NCBI RefSeq assembly: GCF_004345565.1
Contig: NZ_SLWA01000006.1
Location: forward strand, 124,001-188,000
DNA: 64,000 nucleotides
Direction: 5' to 3'
Origin: Flavobacterium circumlabens
GTDB lineage: Bacteria; Bacteroidota; Bacteroidia; Flavobacteriales; Flavobacteriaceae
Position 1 is the stretch's first letter. Each line of letters starts with the position of its first letter. Shown here piece by piece: positions 48,399 through 56,770 of this stretch. Under the pieces are notes generated by a model that saw only the letters and a program-made list of their open reading frames with translations, made no database searches and was not told the origin of the DNA. The position numbers and the translations under genes were made by a program.

Positions 48399-48647
48399 AT
48401 GAAAAACGAAGGATTGAACAAAATGAGTAACGAACAATTACTCAAATACCAGAAAACATTACGAATCGTTACTTATATGCTCCTGATTGCGATATTGGTC
48501 TTGTTGGTTTTGAATATTTTCAAAGCGATAAATAAAGGAGTCAATTCTTTCAGCGTAATTCCGCTTGCCTTAATTCCAATAGTTGTAGTGAATTTTAAAA
48601 CGCTGAAAGAAGTAAAAAAAGAAATAAGTTTACGGAACTTAAAATAA
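48399..48647 (+). CDS. Small membrane protein, 82 residues
   Basis: Two hydrophobic helices (TYMLLIAILVLLVLNIF and FSVIPLALIPIVVVNF) are separated by a short polar loop, with a Lys/Glu-rich tail. No known family recognised. It starts at ATG 48399 and is followed by a terminator, so it may form a short transcript with the preceding gene. Confidence 0.6.
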   Translation: MKNEGLNKMSNEQLLKYQKTLRIVTYMLLIAILVLLVLNIFKAINKGVNSFSVIPLALIPIVVVNFKTLKEVKKEISLRNLK

Positions 48648-48690
48648 AATACTTGTAATTCATAAAAGGACAAAAGATACAACATTAGGA

Positions 48691-48727
48691 AACCTCTCAA
48701 ATTATTTTATTTTGGAGGTTTTTTTTT
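48691..48727 (+). terminator. Intrinsic terminator
   Basis: AACCTC (48691-48696) pairs with GAGGTT (48715-48720), with an inner CAAA/TTTG extension, followed by a run of T's. It closes the two small genes upstream. Confidence 0.75.
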
Positions 48728-48868
48728 ATGACTAAAAAAAATATATACTTCTGAAAAACAGGTACTTATACTGCATTTGTTATTTTCTTAATTTTCTACA
48801 TTTACTAGCTTTAATTTCATAATAAATGTAATTTTTTGCAAAACTCGCAATTAACATTAAACAGTAAA

Positions 48869-49726
48869 ATGATGAAAACACTTATTCTACTTATTTGTTT
48901 GGCAACAGGATTCGAAACTTTTGCTCAAACCAGCTCCGAACTATTTGATAAAACAAAAATGGAATATAAAGGGAGTAAAATTGAACAGGCCAAACGATTG
49001 TTAAGGAATGTAAAAATGTGAGGGGTAATAGAGAATAAAGAGCCCAATATTGATCTGGCTTTTCAAAACTTACTAAACTCCGCACCTGAAATCAGCAAAG
49101 AACAGCTTAAAAACTATTTGCAAAGAGCGTCCATTACAAACAATGAAATATGTGGTAACATTGATCTGCCTGTTTCTCATATTCTTGTAAATGGGAATAA
49201 TGTTTATGCAAAGTATTTTGTAATACATGACATGAGCACACCAGCTTATGAAAATAATTTTCCTGGAAATATTAATAGTAGTACCTGGTCTAAAAATAAC
49301 TTAACCTCCTGGAATTGGCCAAAAGGAAGTGAACCATCACACTCTATTGTAACAAGGACAGGCAAGTCAAAAACGCTGAATGATTTTGGTTTAGGCTGGA
49401 GAGCTACTAAATTTGAAAAAAAAATAGGGGTTTCCTGCAGAGGTTTATTTTTGCATATTGAGCTATTACAACCAAGAATATATCCTCCTGGAAATGCCGT
49501 AAGCGCGCCTGTTGCACCAACGCCTGGATTTACTGATGCTCAATACCAGCGTCTGGCTTTACTTTATATTTGTGCCAGTATTAGAAAAGGAGAGTGGCTC
49601 GTACCGGCATTTCACGTAAATATCGATGAAGGTTTGAAAGATGGACATGATGATCCGCAGAATTTTGAATTGGACAAATTTACCAGCGAGGTTCTTCGAT
49701 TAATAGCACTCATTAAAACATCATAA
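48869..49726 (+). pseudogene. Secreted amidase-like protein interrupted by an in-frame TGA
   Basis: ATG 48869 opens a signal peptide (MMKTLILLICLATGFETFAQ). The frame runs to TGA at 49019-49021 and then continues open in the same frame, with no shift, to TAA 49724-49726. Without the TGA the product would be 285 residues. The distal part has VIHDMSTP, a likely secretion-type charged surface, and GHDDPQNFELDKF, resembling the histidine and DPxxFDW features of N-acetylmuramoyl-L-alanine amidases; this family call is tentative. The GH25 muramidase gene starts 2 bases downstream. The stop may be a nonsense mutation, a sequencing error or, less likely, recoding. Reinitiation at TTG 49118 would yield a signal-less fragment. 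Confidence 0.7.
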
Positions 49727-49727
49727 A

Positions 49728-50477
49728 ATGAAACTTTATTTTACACTACTGCTCTTTTCAATAAACCTCGCAAATTGTTGGTCGCAATCTGAATTTAACA
49801 AACCGTGGGAAGATTTAAACCGACCAATAATAATTGATGTATATAAAGATAATAGTTACGATCTTAAGCAACTAGTAAAAGACAAGCGAATCAAAGGAAT
49901 AATACATAAAATGTCTGAAGAAGACAGTGCTGCTTTTTACCTAAGAAGAAAAGATGCTTATGAAAAGAACTTACTTTTTGGTTCTTATTGGCTTCCGAAA
50001 CATGATTATGACGGAGCAGCCCAAGCTGACTTATATTTAAAAATGATTGGAGATTCGGCTTTAAATAAGGAGTTTATTGCATTGGATTTTGAAGAACATA
50101 AATTAACAAAAGAATTTATTTCACCTTACAATGCTTCTTTATTTATAAAAAGGATATATGAAAAAACCGGAAGATATCCGCATATATACTGTGGATTAAA
50201 CAATATGGACAAACTTACAGATTCAAAATATGTTGAAACATTCAATAAATGCAAACTTTGGCTGATCGCATTGCCAGTAGATGGAAATATTACGGGCAAA
50301 TTCAAAAACAATACGATTTGGAATAGCTATTCTCTGTGGCAATTTAGTTGTGAGATTAACTGCTGTAAAGGTGCTAAAAAACCATGTTATTATAAAGTTA
50401 ATGGTATTGATTGTTATATGGATTATGATATTTATAACGGAACATTTAAAGAATTGACTGAAAATTGGGGAAGATAA
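49728..50477 (+). CDS. Secreted GH25-type muramidase (lysozyme-like)
   Basis: A 249-residue protein with a signal peptide (LYFTLLLFSINLANCWSQ). The fold signatures of glycoside hydrolase family 25 are visible: IIIDVYKDNSYD at the start, GIIHKMSE, GSYWLPKHD, the catalytic-type DFE motif in IALDFEEHK, and TGRYPHIYCG. It should cut the glycan strand of peptidoglycan. It forms a unit with the broken amidase-like gene 2 bases upstream; together they look like a peptidoglycan-degrading pair. Confidence 0.8.
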   Translation: MKLYFTLLLFSINLANCWSQSEFNKPWEDLNRPIIIDVYKDNSYDLKQLVKDKRIKGIIHKMSEEDSAAFYLRRKDAYEKNLLFGSYWLPKHDYDGAAQADLYLKMIGDSALNKEFIALDFEEHKLTKEFISPYNASLFIKRIYEKTGRYPHIYCGLNNMDKLTDSKYVETFNKCKLWLIALPVDGNITGKFKNNTIWNSYSLWQFSCEINCCKGAKKPCYYKVNGIDCYMDYDIYNGTFKELTENWGR

Positions 50478-50552
50478 ATTATTGGTCTAAAAAGGGGTGT
50501 AAATCATTTTTTATTTAGCAAATATAAATCAGTAAGAGAAAATAAAATACTT

Positions 50553-50568
50553 TTTGCCATAAGGCAAA
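50553..50568. promoter_or_regulatory. TTTGCC-N4-GGCAAA operator upstream of the Crp/Fnr-type gene
   Basis: The perfect inverted repeat TTTGCCATAAGGCAAA lies 34 bases before the ATG of the regulator gene. The same arms recur at 51180-51195, right before the next operon. The regulator at 50602 is the likely binder, so autoregulation is probable. Confidence 0.7.
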
Positions 50569-50601
50569 TCCCTAATAAAAAGTTATTCCTAACTTGCCGT
50601 C

Positions 50602-51171
50602 ATGAAAGAATTACTATCTTATATTTTGCAGTTTGGCAATTTAAATCAGCAACAGATTGATTTAATCTCAAAGAAAGCTACGGAAATAACCTTTAGCAAA
50701 GACGAATATTTTTCTGAAGCCGGAAAAATTGCCGTACAGGTGGGTTTTATTATAGAGGGCATCATGAGAGTGTGTTACTACAATAATAAAGGCGAGGAAA
50801 TCACCAGATACTTCATAGAAGAAAATAATATGGTTGTAGATTTAGAAAGTTTTAACAATAGCATTTGTTCTTCGGCTTATGTTCAGGCCGTTACAGATTG
50901 TAAGCTTATTGTTTTTTCGAAACCAGATTGGGAAGAACTTCTTGCTACCATTGTAGGTTGGGATACCATTGTACATAAAATTATTTCGAGAGCACTGATG
51001 CAGAAAGTAGACAGAAGAAGCCCTTTGGTTTCAGAAGACGCTACAACGCGTTATCTGTCTTTTATGGAAAAATACCCCAAAGTGATCAATCGAATTCCGC
51101 TTTCGTATTTAGCCTCTTATTTAGGAATTACCCAATCTTCCTTAAGCCGGATTAGAAAAAACATTCGCTAA
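50602..51171 (+). CDS. Crp/Fnr-family transcriptional regulator
   Basis: A 189-residue protein with an N-terminal cyclic-nucleotide-binding-like beta-roll (GFIIEGIMRVCYYNNKGEEITRYFIEENN) and a C-terminal winged helix (LSYLASYLGITQSSLSRIRKNI). No cysteine cluster for iron-sulfur binding and no clear cAMP-contacting residues are seen, which is usual for the Bacteroidota members. It is flanked on both sides by the same 16-bp palindrome and probably controls itself and the downstream dehydrogenase and VOC genes. Confidence 0.88.
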   Translation: MKELLSYILQFGNLNQQQIDLISKKATEITFSKDEYFSEAGKIAVQVGFIIEGIMRVCYYNNKGEEITRYFIEENNMVVDLESFNNSICSSAYVQAVTDCKLIVFSKPDWEELLATIVGWDTIVHKIISRALMQKVDRRSPLVSEDATTRYLSFMEKYPKVINRIPLSYLASYLGITQSSLSRIRKNIR

Positions 51172-51179
51172 AATCGCTT

Positions 51180-51195
51180 TTTGCCAAATGGCAAA
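51180..51195. promoter_or_regulatory. TTTGCC-N4-GGCAAA operator upstream of the SDR-VOC operon
   Basis: TTTGCCAAATGGCAAA, with arms identical to those of the palindrome at 50553-50568. It is 8 bases after the regulator gene and 56 bases before the dehydrogenase ATG. Confidence 0.7.
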
Positions 51196-51251
51196 TGATT
51201 TTGTTTTTTATCGCTGCAACTTTGTAATCAATAATTTAAAAAGATAACAAA

Positions 51252-51989
51252 ATGAAATCAGCACTAATTACAGGAGCCAATAGAAGCATCGGTCTGGAAA
51301 CAGCCAGACAACTTTCGGAAAAAGGATTGTTTGTTTACATCGGAAGCCGTGACCTTGCAAAAGGGGAGGAAGCCGTAAAAGAATTAACCCAAAACGGTTT
51401 CAAAAATATCAAAGCCATTCAGATTGATGTTACTGATCCCGAAAGCGTTTTAGCAGCCAGAAACATCGTAGAAAAAGAACAGGGAAAATTAGATCTTCTT
51501 ATTAACAATGCCGGCGTATTGGGCGCTATGCCACAAGAACCCTCAACGAATTCGATAGAAAATATTCAGCAAACCTTTGACACCAACTTTTTCGGAGTAA
51601 TAACGGTTACTCAGACTTTTCTGGATTTGCTTAAAAAATCAGATAGCCCGAGAATCAGCAATATCACTTCGGGACTTGGTTCGCTTACTTTGCACAGCGA
51701 TCCGACCTGGAAATACTACGCTATAAAAGCACTTTCTTATGTTTCATCTAAAGCTGCCCTGAATGCTTTTACGGTTACACTGGCTTATGAACTCAGAGAT
51801 TTGCCGTTTAAGGTAAATGCCATCGATCCCGGTTACACCGCAACCGATTTTAATCACTTTAGCGGTCCCGGAAGTGTGGAAAGTGCAGCCAGTTTTATCG
51901 TTAAACATACCTTAACGGATGAAAATGCACCAACAGGAAAGTTTTTCAGCAACGATATCGAAGACGAAAGCGAAGAAAGTCCGTGGTAA
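51252..51989 (+). CDS. Short-chain dehydrogenase/reductase
   Basis: A 245-residue Rossmann-fold enzyme with the coenzyme motif TGANRSIG, the NNAG motif (INNAGVLG), and an active-site Tyr-x-x-x-Lys (YVSSKAALNAF). It reduces or oxidises a carbonyl/alcohol with NAD(P)H; the substrate is unknown. A VOC-fold gene follows after 17 bases. It is a full-length paralogue of the 56002-56739 gene, with exactly the same number of codons. Confidence 0.9.
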   Translation: MKSALITGANRSIGLETARQLSEKGLFVYIGSRDLAKGEEAVKELTQNGFKNIKAIQIDVTDPESVLAARNIVEKEQGKLDLLINNAGVLGAMPQEPSTNSIENIQQTFDTNFFGVITVTQTFLDLLKKSDSPRISNITSGLGSLTLHSDPTWKYYAIKALSYVSSKAALNAFTVTLAYELRDLPFKVNAIDPGYTATDFNHFSGPGSVESAASFIVKHTLTDENAPTGKFFSNDIEDESEESPW

Positions 51990-52006
51990 ACTAAAATAAA
52001 AGTAAA

Positions 52007-52453
52007 ATGGAAAATCAAATCACGCCCTTAACATTTTCAGAGAAAAACGCTGCCAGCAGTTTTAGTGATATGAAAGCAGAGCACGTAGGTATCCGTACCA
52101 CACAATATGATGAAATATTGCATTGGTACCAGGAAAACCTGGACTTTAGAATAATTCATAAATGGAATGTGGGTGAGATTAAACTTGCTTTTATTGCACC
52201 GCCCAATGACAATAATTTTATTATTGAAATTATTTGTTACGACAGTGCTGAAAACCCCTACACTGAAACAGAAAAATCGGGTTACAACCATTTGTCTTTT
52301 AGTGTCGATAATTTAGATCAGACGATCGAACACCTTACAAAGAAAAACATCACGATCAACAGAAGTTTTAGCGTTCCGGCAATTGGTCTGAGAATGGCTT
52401 TTATCACAGATCCTTTTGGCAATACGATTGAATTTTGTGATGAACTTAAATAG
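52007..52453 (+). CDS. VOC-superfamily (glyoxalase/bleomycin-resistance fold) protein
   Basis: A 148-residue protein with the beta-alpha-beta-beta-beta pattern of the VOC fold: AEHVGIRTTQYDEILHWYQENL at the start, HLSFSVDNLDQTIEHL in the middle and a final FITDPFGNTIEFCDEL. Members bind metal and act as glyoxalases, dioxygenases or drug-binding proteins. It probably shares a transcript with the preceding dehydrogenase and ends at a terminator. Confidence 0.85.
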   Translation: MENQITPLTFSEKNAASSFSDMKAEHVGIRTTQYDEILHWYQENLDFRIIHKWNVGEIKLAFIAPPNDNNFIIEIICYDSAENPYTETEKSGYNHLSFSVDNLDQTIEHLTKKNITINRSFSVPAIGLRMAFITDPFGNTIEFCDELK

Positions 52454-52470
52454 TATATTAAATTAAATCA

Positions 52471-52506
52471 AAAACCTCCAAAATCATCTGAGCTTGGAGG
52501 TTTTTT
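52471..52506. terminator. Bidirectional terminator
   Basis: AAAACCTCCAA (52471-52481) pairs with TTGGAGGTTTT (52494-52504), followed by T's. It lies between the converging VOC and MazG-like genes. Confidence 0.85.
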
Positions 52507-52510
52507 ACTT

Positions 52511-52834
52511 TTAATTACCTACTAATTTTTCTGTTTTGGACAGAAAGCTTTCAACAGCTTCTTCAATATCAATATTCATTCGCTCAGACAACACCACAAG
52601 CCACCAGATCGACTCCCCCAATTTATGTCGGAGTTCTTCGTCTGTGTTTGTTTTGGGCCATCTTCCTTGCTGTGCCATCGTGAGCCTTCCCACCAGACCG
52701 GCATCGGTCAGGAAAGCTAAGGCATCTTCTTCTACCGTCCATTCGCTGCCGTGGTGCTGCAGTTCTAATTCGCGATATTGTTTTCTTATTGCCAGAGAGC
52801 GGTGTTTCAGCTCTTCTAAATTTATTTTTGCCAT
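52511..52834 (-). CDS. MazG-like nucleotide pyrophosphohydrolase family protein
   Basis: A 107-residue, mainly helical protein. The segment ELRHKLGESIWWLVVLSER followed by IDIEEAV matches the all-alpha NTP pyrophosphohydrolase pattern, although several acidic metal ligands are not obvious, so activity is uncertain. It starts 3 bases after the AraC gene on the same strand, as last gene of a four-gene operon (dehydrogenase, ABM-like, AraC, this). Confidence 0.65.
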   Translation of the reverse strand: MAKINLEELKHRSLAIRKQYRELELQHHGSEWTVEEDALAFLTDAGLVGRLTMAQQGRWPKTNTDEELRHKLGESIWWLVVLSERMNIDIEEAVESFLSKTEKLVGN

Positions 52835-52837
52835 ACT

Positions 52838-53752
52838 TTAATTTTTATGAAAGGACTTTTGAAATGCGATCGGTGTACTATTGGTTTTTTGTTTGAATAA
52901 TTTATTGAACGACTGCGGATGTTCAAATCCTAATTTATAAGCAATCTCGGCTATCGAAAAGTTACCTTTCATAATATATTCTTTCGCTTTTTCGATGAGT
53001 TTATCATGAATGAAGTGCTGTGTATTCTTTCCGGAGAGATTTCGCAGTAAATCACTCAGGTATCTTGGCGACAGCTTCAGTTGTTCGGCCACAAAAGCTA
53101 CTGTAGGCAGACCATTTAACAAGGCCTCTTCATCATTGAAATAACTATTGAGTAAACTTTCCAGCTGCGCCAGTACATCATTGTTTATCGCTTTTCGTGT
53201 TATAAACTGGCGATTGTAAAACCGATTACTGTAATTAAGCAAAAGTTCGATCTGCGAAATAATAACATCTTGGCTAAAATTATCAATTCGTTCCTTCAAT
53301 TCATTCTGAATACTGTTATAGACACCCAAAATCGTTTCTTTTTCATTTTCGGACAAATACAGAGCTTCTGAAGCTGTATAATTGAAAAAACCGTATTGTT
53401 TGATGTTAGCATTTAAAGCATAGGGACGAATGAAATCAGGGTGAATGTGCAGTGACATTCCGCTGTAATCCGCTTCTTCTTCCTGCATTTTCAAGAGCTG
53501 TCCGGGAGCAACAAACGACATTCCGCCTTCTTCAAAATCGTAAAAGCCATGTCCGTATTTTATTTTTCCGTTAAAACTGGTTTTAAAAGATATTTTATAA
53601 AAATCCATAATGATACCCTGTTCAAAATCCTTCGGATCAAAAATAGCTTCGCCATAATTGATAATACTGATCAGCGGATGCAGGGGTTTGGGCTGTTCCA
53701 TTGCTTTATGCAACTCAGAAAGGGTATAGAATATTTTAGGCTGATTCTTCAT
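52838..53752 (-). CDS. AraC-family transcriptional regulator
   Basis: 304 residues. The C-terminal AraC domain shows LSPRYLSDLLRNLSGK and IAEIAYKLGFEHPQSFNKLFK; the N-terminal part is a cupin-like sensor domain (GHGFYDFEEGGMSFVAPGQL). It is a same-length paralogue of the 56771-57685 regulator. It is encoded 11 bases after an ABM-like gene and a dehydrogenase gene, which it probably controls. Confidence 0.9.
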   Translation of the reverse strand: MKNQPKIFYTLSELHKAMEQPKPLHPLISIINYGEAIFDPKDFEQGIIMDFYKISFKTSFNGKIKYGHGFYDFEEGGMSFVAPGQLLKMQEEEADYSGMSLHIHPDFIRPYALNANIKQYGFFNYTASEALYLSENEKETILGVYNSIQNELKERIDNFSQDVIISQIELLLNYSNRFYNRQFITRKAINNDVLAQLESLLNSYFNDEEALLNGLPTVAFVAEQLKLSPRYLSDLLRNLSGKNTQHFIHDKLIEKAKEYIMKGNFSIAEIAYKLGFEHPQSFNKLFKQKTNSTPIAFQKSFHKN

Positions 53753-53763
53753 GAATAATAATT

Positions 53764-54090
53764 TTAAATCCCTGATGGCTTGATTTGCAAACTTACGAAA
53801 TGTTCTATTGGCGTAATATTCCAGCTCACGGTACGCTGATCTATCATATCGTGTACAACAGAATCACTTAGTTCGTCCATCAGTAAATGCATGGCCGCGG
53901 TTCCGTCTTCTGTACTGTCCCACACCAGCATATCGTATACAGTACCTTTTAATTCGAAGATTGTTCTGGAACGAAAGCCTTGCTGACGTTTTAAAAAAGC
54001 ATCAATTTCTGCATTGGCTTCTGTAAATTCTTTAATCGTAAAACCTTTTAGCTTAAAGGTAGTAAGTTCTATAGCGTGATTTTTCATCAT
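53764..54090 (-). CDS. Small ABM-like (ferredoxin-like fold) protein
   Basis: A 108-residue protein whose pattern (ELTTFKLK, then FLKRQQGFRSRTIFE, then YDMLVWDSTEDGTAAM) resembles antibiotic-biosynthesis-monooxygenase-type dimeric barrels. The fold call is by style only. It lies 7 bases after the dehydrogenase gene and 11 before the AraC gene in one operon. Confidence 0.6.
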   Translation of the reverse strand: MMKNHAIELTTFKLKGFTIKEFTEANAEIDAFLKRQQGFRSRTIFELKGTVYDMLVWDSTEDGTAAMHLLMDELSDSVVHDMIDQRTVSWNITPIEHFVSLQIKPSGI

Positions 54091-54097
54091 TACAAAA

Positions 54098-54904
54098 TTA
54101 AAAAGTAAACATTGCTTTTATATTTTCAACCTGAGCTTCCGATCCCGATTGAATGCGTTCCTCATATAGGGCTATGGCATCGTTGCCGGCCACATATCGC
54201 ATTTGATTTTTGCCGTCGGTAGCTGCTTCATATACAATTTTGGCAACATCTTCGACTTTGGTGTAATTAGCCAATTGTTCTGCACTGTAGCCTTTACTGA
54301 CTTCTGCTGTTAATTTCTCGTAAGCGTCATGCTGGCCCATTTCCATAGAGCGAACGGCGAAATCGGTCTGCATTCCGCCCGGAGCAATCACTTTGACCTG
54401 TATGCCAAATTGCACCAATTCTGACGCGAGACTCTCCGAAAAACCATCTACGGCAAATTTCGTAGCACTGTACACAGAACAAGTCGGGAATCCCATTAAT
54501 CCAAATGTGGAAGTGATATTGAGGAAGATTCCACTTCTTTTCTCACGAAAATGTCCCGTAAAGACTTTAGAAACTCTTATAACGCCCATTAAATTTGTTT
54601 CAATCTGACGAAAGATCTGTTCATCCGATAAAGCTTCTAGGGCACCAATTAAACCATAGCCGGCGTTGTTCACCACCACATCTACCGTATATTTTTCAGT
54701 TACACTTTTTATAGTCTGATCGATTTGTGCGGCATTCGTCACATCCAATGGAAGTAAAATTACATTTTCTAATGTACGAAGTTCGTTTTCCTTTTCCGGA
54801 TTACGCATCGTAGCAATTACCTGCCAGCCTTTGCTTTGAAACAAAAGAGCTGTTGCTTTTCCTAAACCTGTTGATGCCCCTGTGATAAAAATTGTCTTTT
54901 GCAT
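54098..54904 (-). CDS. Short-chain dehydrogenase/reductase
   Basis: A 268-residue enzyme with the coenzyme motif TGASTGLG, NNAGYG and the active-site Ser...Tyr-x-x-x-Lys (YSATKFAV). Classical SDR of the group often annotated as oxidoreductase in AraC-controlled operons. It is the first gene of the minus-strand operon and is transcribed divergently from the 55090-55989 gene. Substrate unknown. Confidence 0.9.
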   Translation of the reverse strand: MQKTIFITGASTGLGKATALLFQSKGWQVIATMRNPEKENELRTLENVILLPLDVTNAAQIDQTIKSVTEKYTVDVVVNNAGYGLIGALEALSDEQIFRQIETNLMGVIRVSKVFTGHFREKRSGIFLNITSTFGLMGFPTCSVYSATKFAVDGFSESLASELVQFGIQVKVIAPGGMQTDFAVRSMEMGQHDAYEKLTAEVSKGYSAEQLANYTKVEDVAKIVYEAATDGKNQMRYVAGNDAIALYEERIQSGSEAQVENIKAMFTF

Positions 54905-54985
54905 TTTTTTATTGTTTTAAAATGATACTGCAAAGTTGGACCGAAATGTAAACAGGGAAGTAGCCGTTTTGCGTTTTGTATGAGC

Positions 54986-55010
54986 CAAAATGACGGTTTC
55001 CTCCATTTTG
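54986..55010. promoter_or_regulatory. Inverted CAAAATG sites in a divergent promoter region
   Basis: CAAAATG at 54986-54992 faces CATTTTG at 55004-55010; the match extends to about 10 bases per arm (G[C/T]CAAAATG). It lies between the divergent dehydrogenase and NmrA-like genes. A regulator such as the nearby AraC proteins could bind here. Confidence 0.45.
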
Positions 55011-55089
55011 ACTTCGCATTTTCTCAATTAGGCTAAGTCACGACAATATTGTCTGCTGACCTTTGTACTATAATTTTAAAAGCATAAAA

Positions 55090-55989
55090 ATGAAAATAGT
55101 AATAACAGGTTCTTTAGGGAATATCAGCAAACCTCTAACGGAAGAATTAGTACAAAAAGGACATACCGTAACCGTGATCAGCAGTAAATCTGAAAGAAAA
55201 TCAGCCATTGAAGCCTTGGGTGCAAAAGCTGCAATTGGTACGATGCAGGACGTTGATTTTCTGTCAGAAACGTTTAAAGGGGCTGATGCCGTTTATCTCA
55301 TGGAAACATTGGACCACAGTACTTTCACGGATCCGGATATTGACATTATAGCCGAGATTGCTGCAATTGGTCGTAATTACAAACAAGCTATTGAAAACTC
55401 AGGTGTAAAACGTATCATGCTTTTAAGCAGTGTTGGCGCTCATACCAACAAAGGCAATGGAAATCTTGTGATGCATTACAATGTAGAAAACATCCTGAAA
55501 CAGCTGCCGGAAGAGGTTCACATAAGATTTATGCGCCCTGTTGGCTTTTTTACCAATATTTACAGATCCTTAAAAACAATCAAAGAAAAAGGAGTCATCA
55601 TTTCCAATTATGGTGGTGATCAGAAAGAACCCTGGGTTTCGCCTTTAGACATTGCGGCTGCAATTGCAGAAGAAATAGAAAAGCCTTTTGCCGGCAGGGA
55701 AGTGCGTTACATCGCCAGCGACGAGTTTTCTCCTAATGAAATTGCAAAAGTTTTGGGCGAAAGTATCGGAAATCCGGATCTGAAATGGCTCGAAATTTCA
55801 GACGAGGAATTATTCAATGGAATGTTGGCTTTTGGCATGAATGCCCGGATTGCAAAAGGTCTTACCGAAATGCAGGCCGCTCAGGGAAGCGGTGCCTTAT
55901 ACGAAGATTTTTACCGCCATAAACCCATGTTAGGAAAAGTAAAACTAGCTGATTTTGCTAAAGATTTTGCCCTTCTTTATAACAATTAA
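55090..55989 (+). CDS. NmrA-like NAD(P)-binding protein
   Basis: About 299 residues. I choose ATG 55090, because the Rossmann motif (KIVITGSLGNIS) begins directly after it; an upstream TTG would add an unlikely leader. The atypical SDR pattern is visible (VYLMETLDHS, IMLLSSVGAHTNKG, MRPVGFFTNIYRSL). Proteins of this type bind NAD(P) and act as quinone or flavin reductases or as redox sensors. The next dehydrogenase gene follows 12 bases after the stop. Confidence 0.85.
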   Translation: MKIVITGSLGNISKPLTEELVQKGHTVTVISSKSERKSAIEALGAKAAIGTMQDVDFLSETFKGADAVYLMETLDHSTFTDPDIDIIAEIAAIGRNYKQAIENSGVKRIMLLSSVGAHTNKGNGNLVMHYNVENILKQLPEEVHIRFMRPVGFFTNIYRSLKTIKEKGVIISNYGGDQKEPWVSPLDIAAAIAEEIEKPFAGREVRYIASDEFSPNEIAKVLGESIGNPDLKWLEISDEELFNGMLAFGMNARIAKGLTEMQAAQGSGALYEDFYRHKPMLGKVKLADFAKDFALLYNN

Positions 55990-56001
55990 ATAACCAGTAA
56001 A

Positions 56002-56739
56002 ATAAAAAAAGTATTAATTACAGGAGCCAATAAAAGTATTGGATTTGAAACAGCACGCCAGCTTTTACAAAACGGATATTATGTTTATTTAGGAAGTCGT
56101 GATTTAAAAAAAGGCCAGGAAGCGGTGAATCAATTAAAAGCAGCAGGTTTTACCGAAGTCGAAGCCATACAACTGAATGTTTCCGACACTGAATCGGTAA
56201 AAGCAGCACGAATTGAAATAGGAAAAAAAACAGCGGTTTTGGATGCGCTGATCAATAACGCCGGTATTCATGGCGGAATGCCGCAGACTGCACTGGAAGC
56301 CAGTGTAGAGCAGTTTAAAGAGGTTTTTGAAACAAATGTTTATGGTGTGGTACGCATGACACAGGCTTTTTTTGATTTATTGGAAAAATCACCACAACCG
56401 CGTATCGTAAATGTTTCCTCCAGTGGCTGTTCGCTGACCTTGCACAGTGATCCTTCCTGGAAATATTATACACACAAAGCTGCCGTATATCCGGCTTCCA
56501 AAGCTGCCATGAACATGTATACTATTGATCTGGCCTATGAATTAAGAGACACCCTGTTTAAGGTAAATGCGGTTTGTCCGGGCTTTGTTGCAACCGATTT
56601 TAACGCACATCGCGGAACCGGAACCGTACAGGAAGCGGGGGCAAGAATTGCAAAATATGTGATGATTGATGAAAATGGCCCGACAGGAAAATTTATCAGT
56701 GAAGAACACAATCCTGAAACAGGAGAATGTCCGTGGTAA
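56002..56739 (+). CDS. Short-chain dehydrogenase/reductase with ATA in place of the start codon
   Basis: The protein frame runs from ATA 56002-56004 to TAA 56737-56739 and would give 245 residues, exactly the length of the paralogue at 51252-51989. It begins KKVLITGANKSIGFETARQLL, so the coenzyme motif lies upstream of the first canonical start (GTG 56125). The active site YPASKAAM is intact. No ATG, GTG or TTG exists in frame between the preceding gene's stop (55987-55989) and the TGANKSIG motif. Either ATA (or another rare codon) is used through coupling with the gene 12 bases upstream, or the start has been lost by mutation. Otherwise the gene is uninterrupted. Confidence 0.7.
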   Translation: MKKVLITGANKSIGFETARQLLQNGYYVYLGSRDLKKGQEAVNQLKAAGFTEVEAIQLNVSDTESVKAARIEIGKKTAVLDALINNAGIHGGMPQTALEASVEQFKEVFETNVYGVVRMTQAFFDLLEKSPQPRIVNVSSSGCSLTLHSDPSWKYYTHKAAVYPASKAAMNMYTIDLAYELRDTLFKVNAVCPGFVATDFNAHRGTGTVQEAGARIAKYVMIDENGPTGKFISEEHNPETGECPW

Positions 56740-56770
56740 AATTGGGCAAAATTTAATTTAACTTTACCAG

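Noticed and set aside
47920..48647. Toxin-immunity pair
   Set aside because: Only one small soluble and one small membrane protein are present, with no toxin-like domain.
49019..49021. TGA as a selenocysteine codon in the amidase-like gene
   Set aside because: No stem-loop of the bacterial SECIS type was apparent after the codon, and the position shows no redox motif; a nonsense change is simpler.
573..54999. A shared 13-mer AAAATGACGGTTT upstream of the NRPS operon (573-585) and in the SDR/NmrA promoter (54987-54999)
   Set aside because: A 13-base match between two places in 64 kb of AT-rich DNA is expected by chance.
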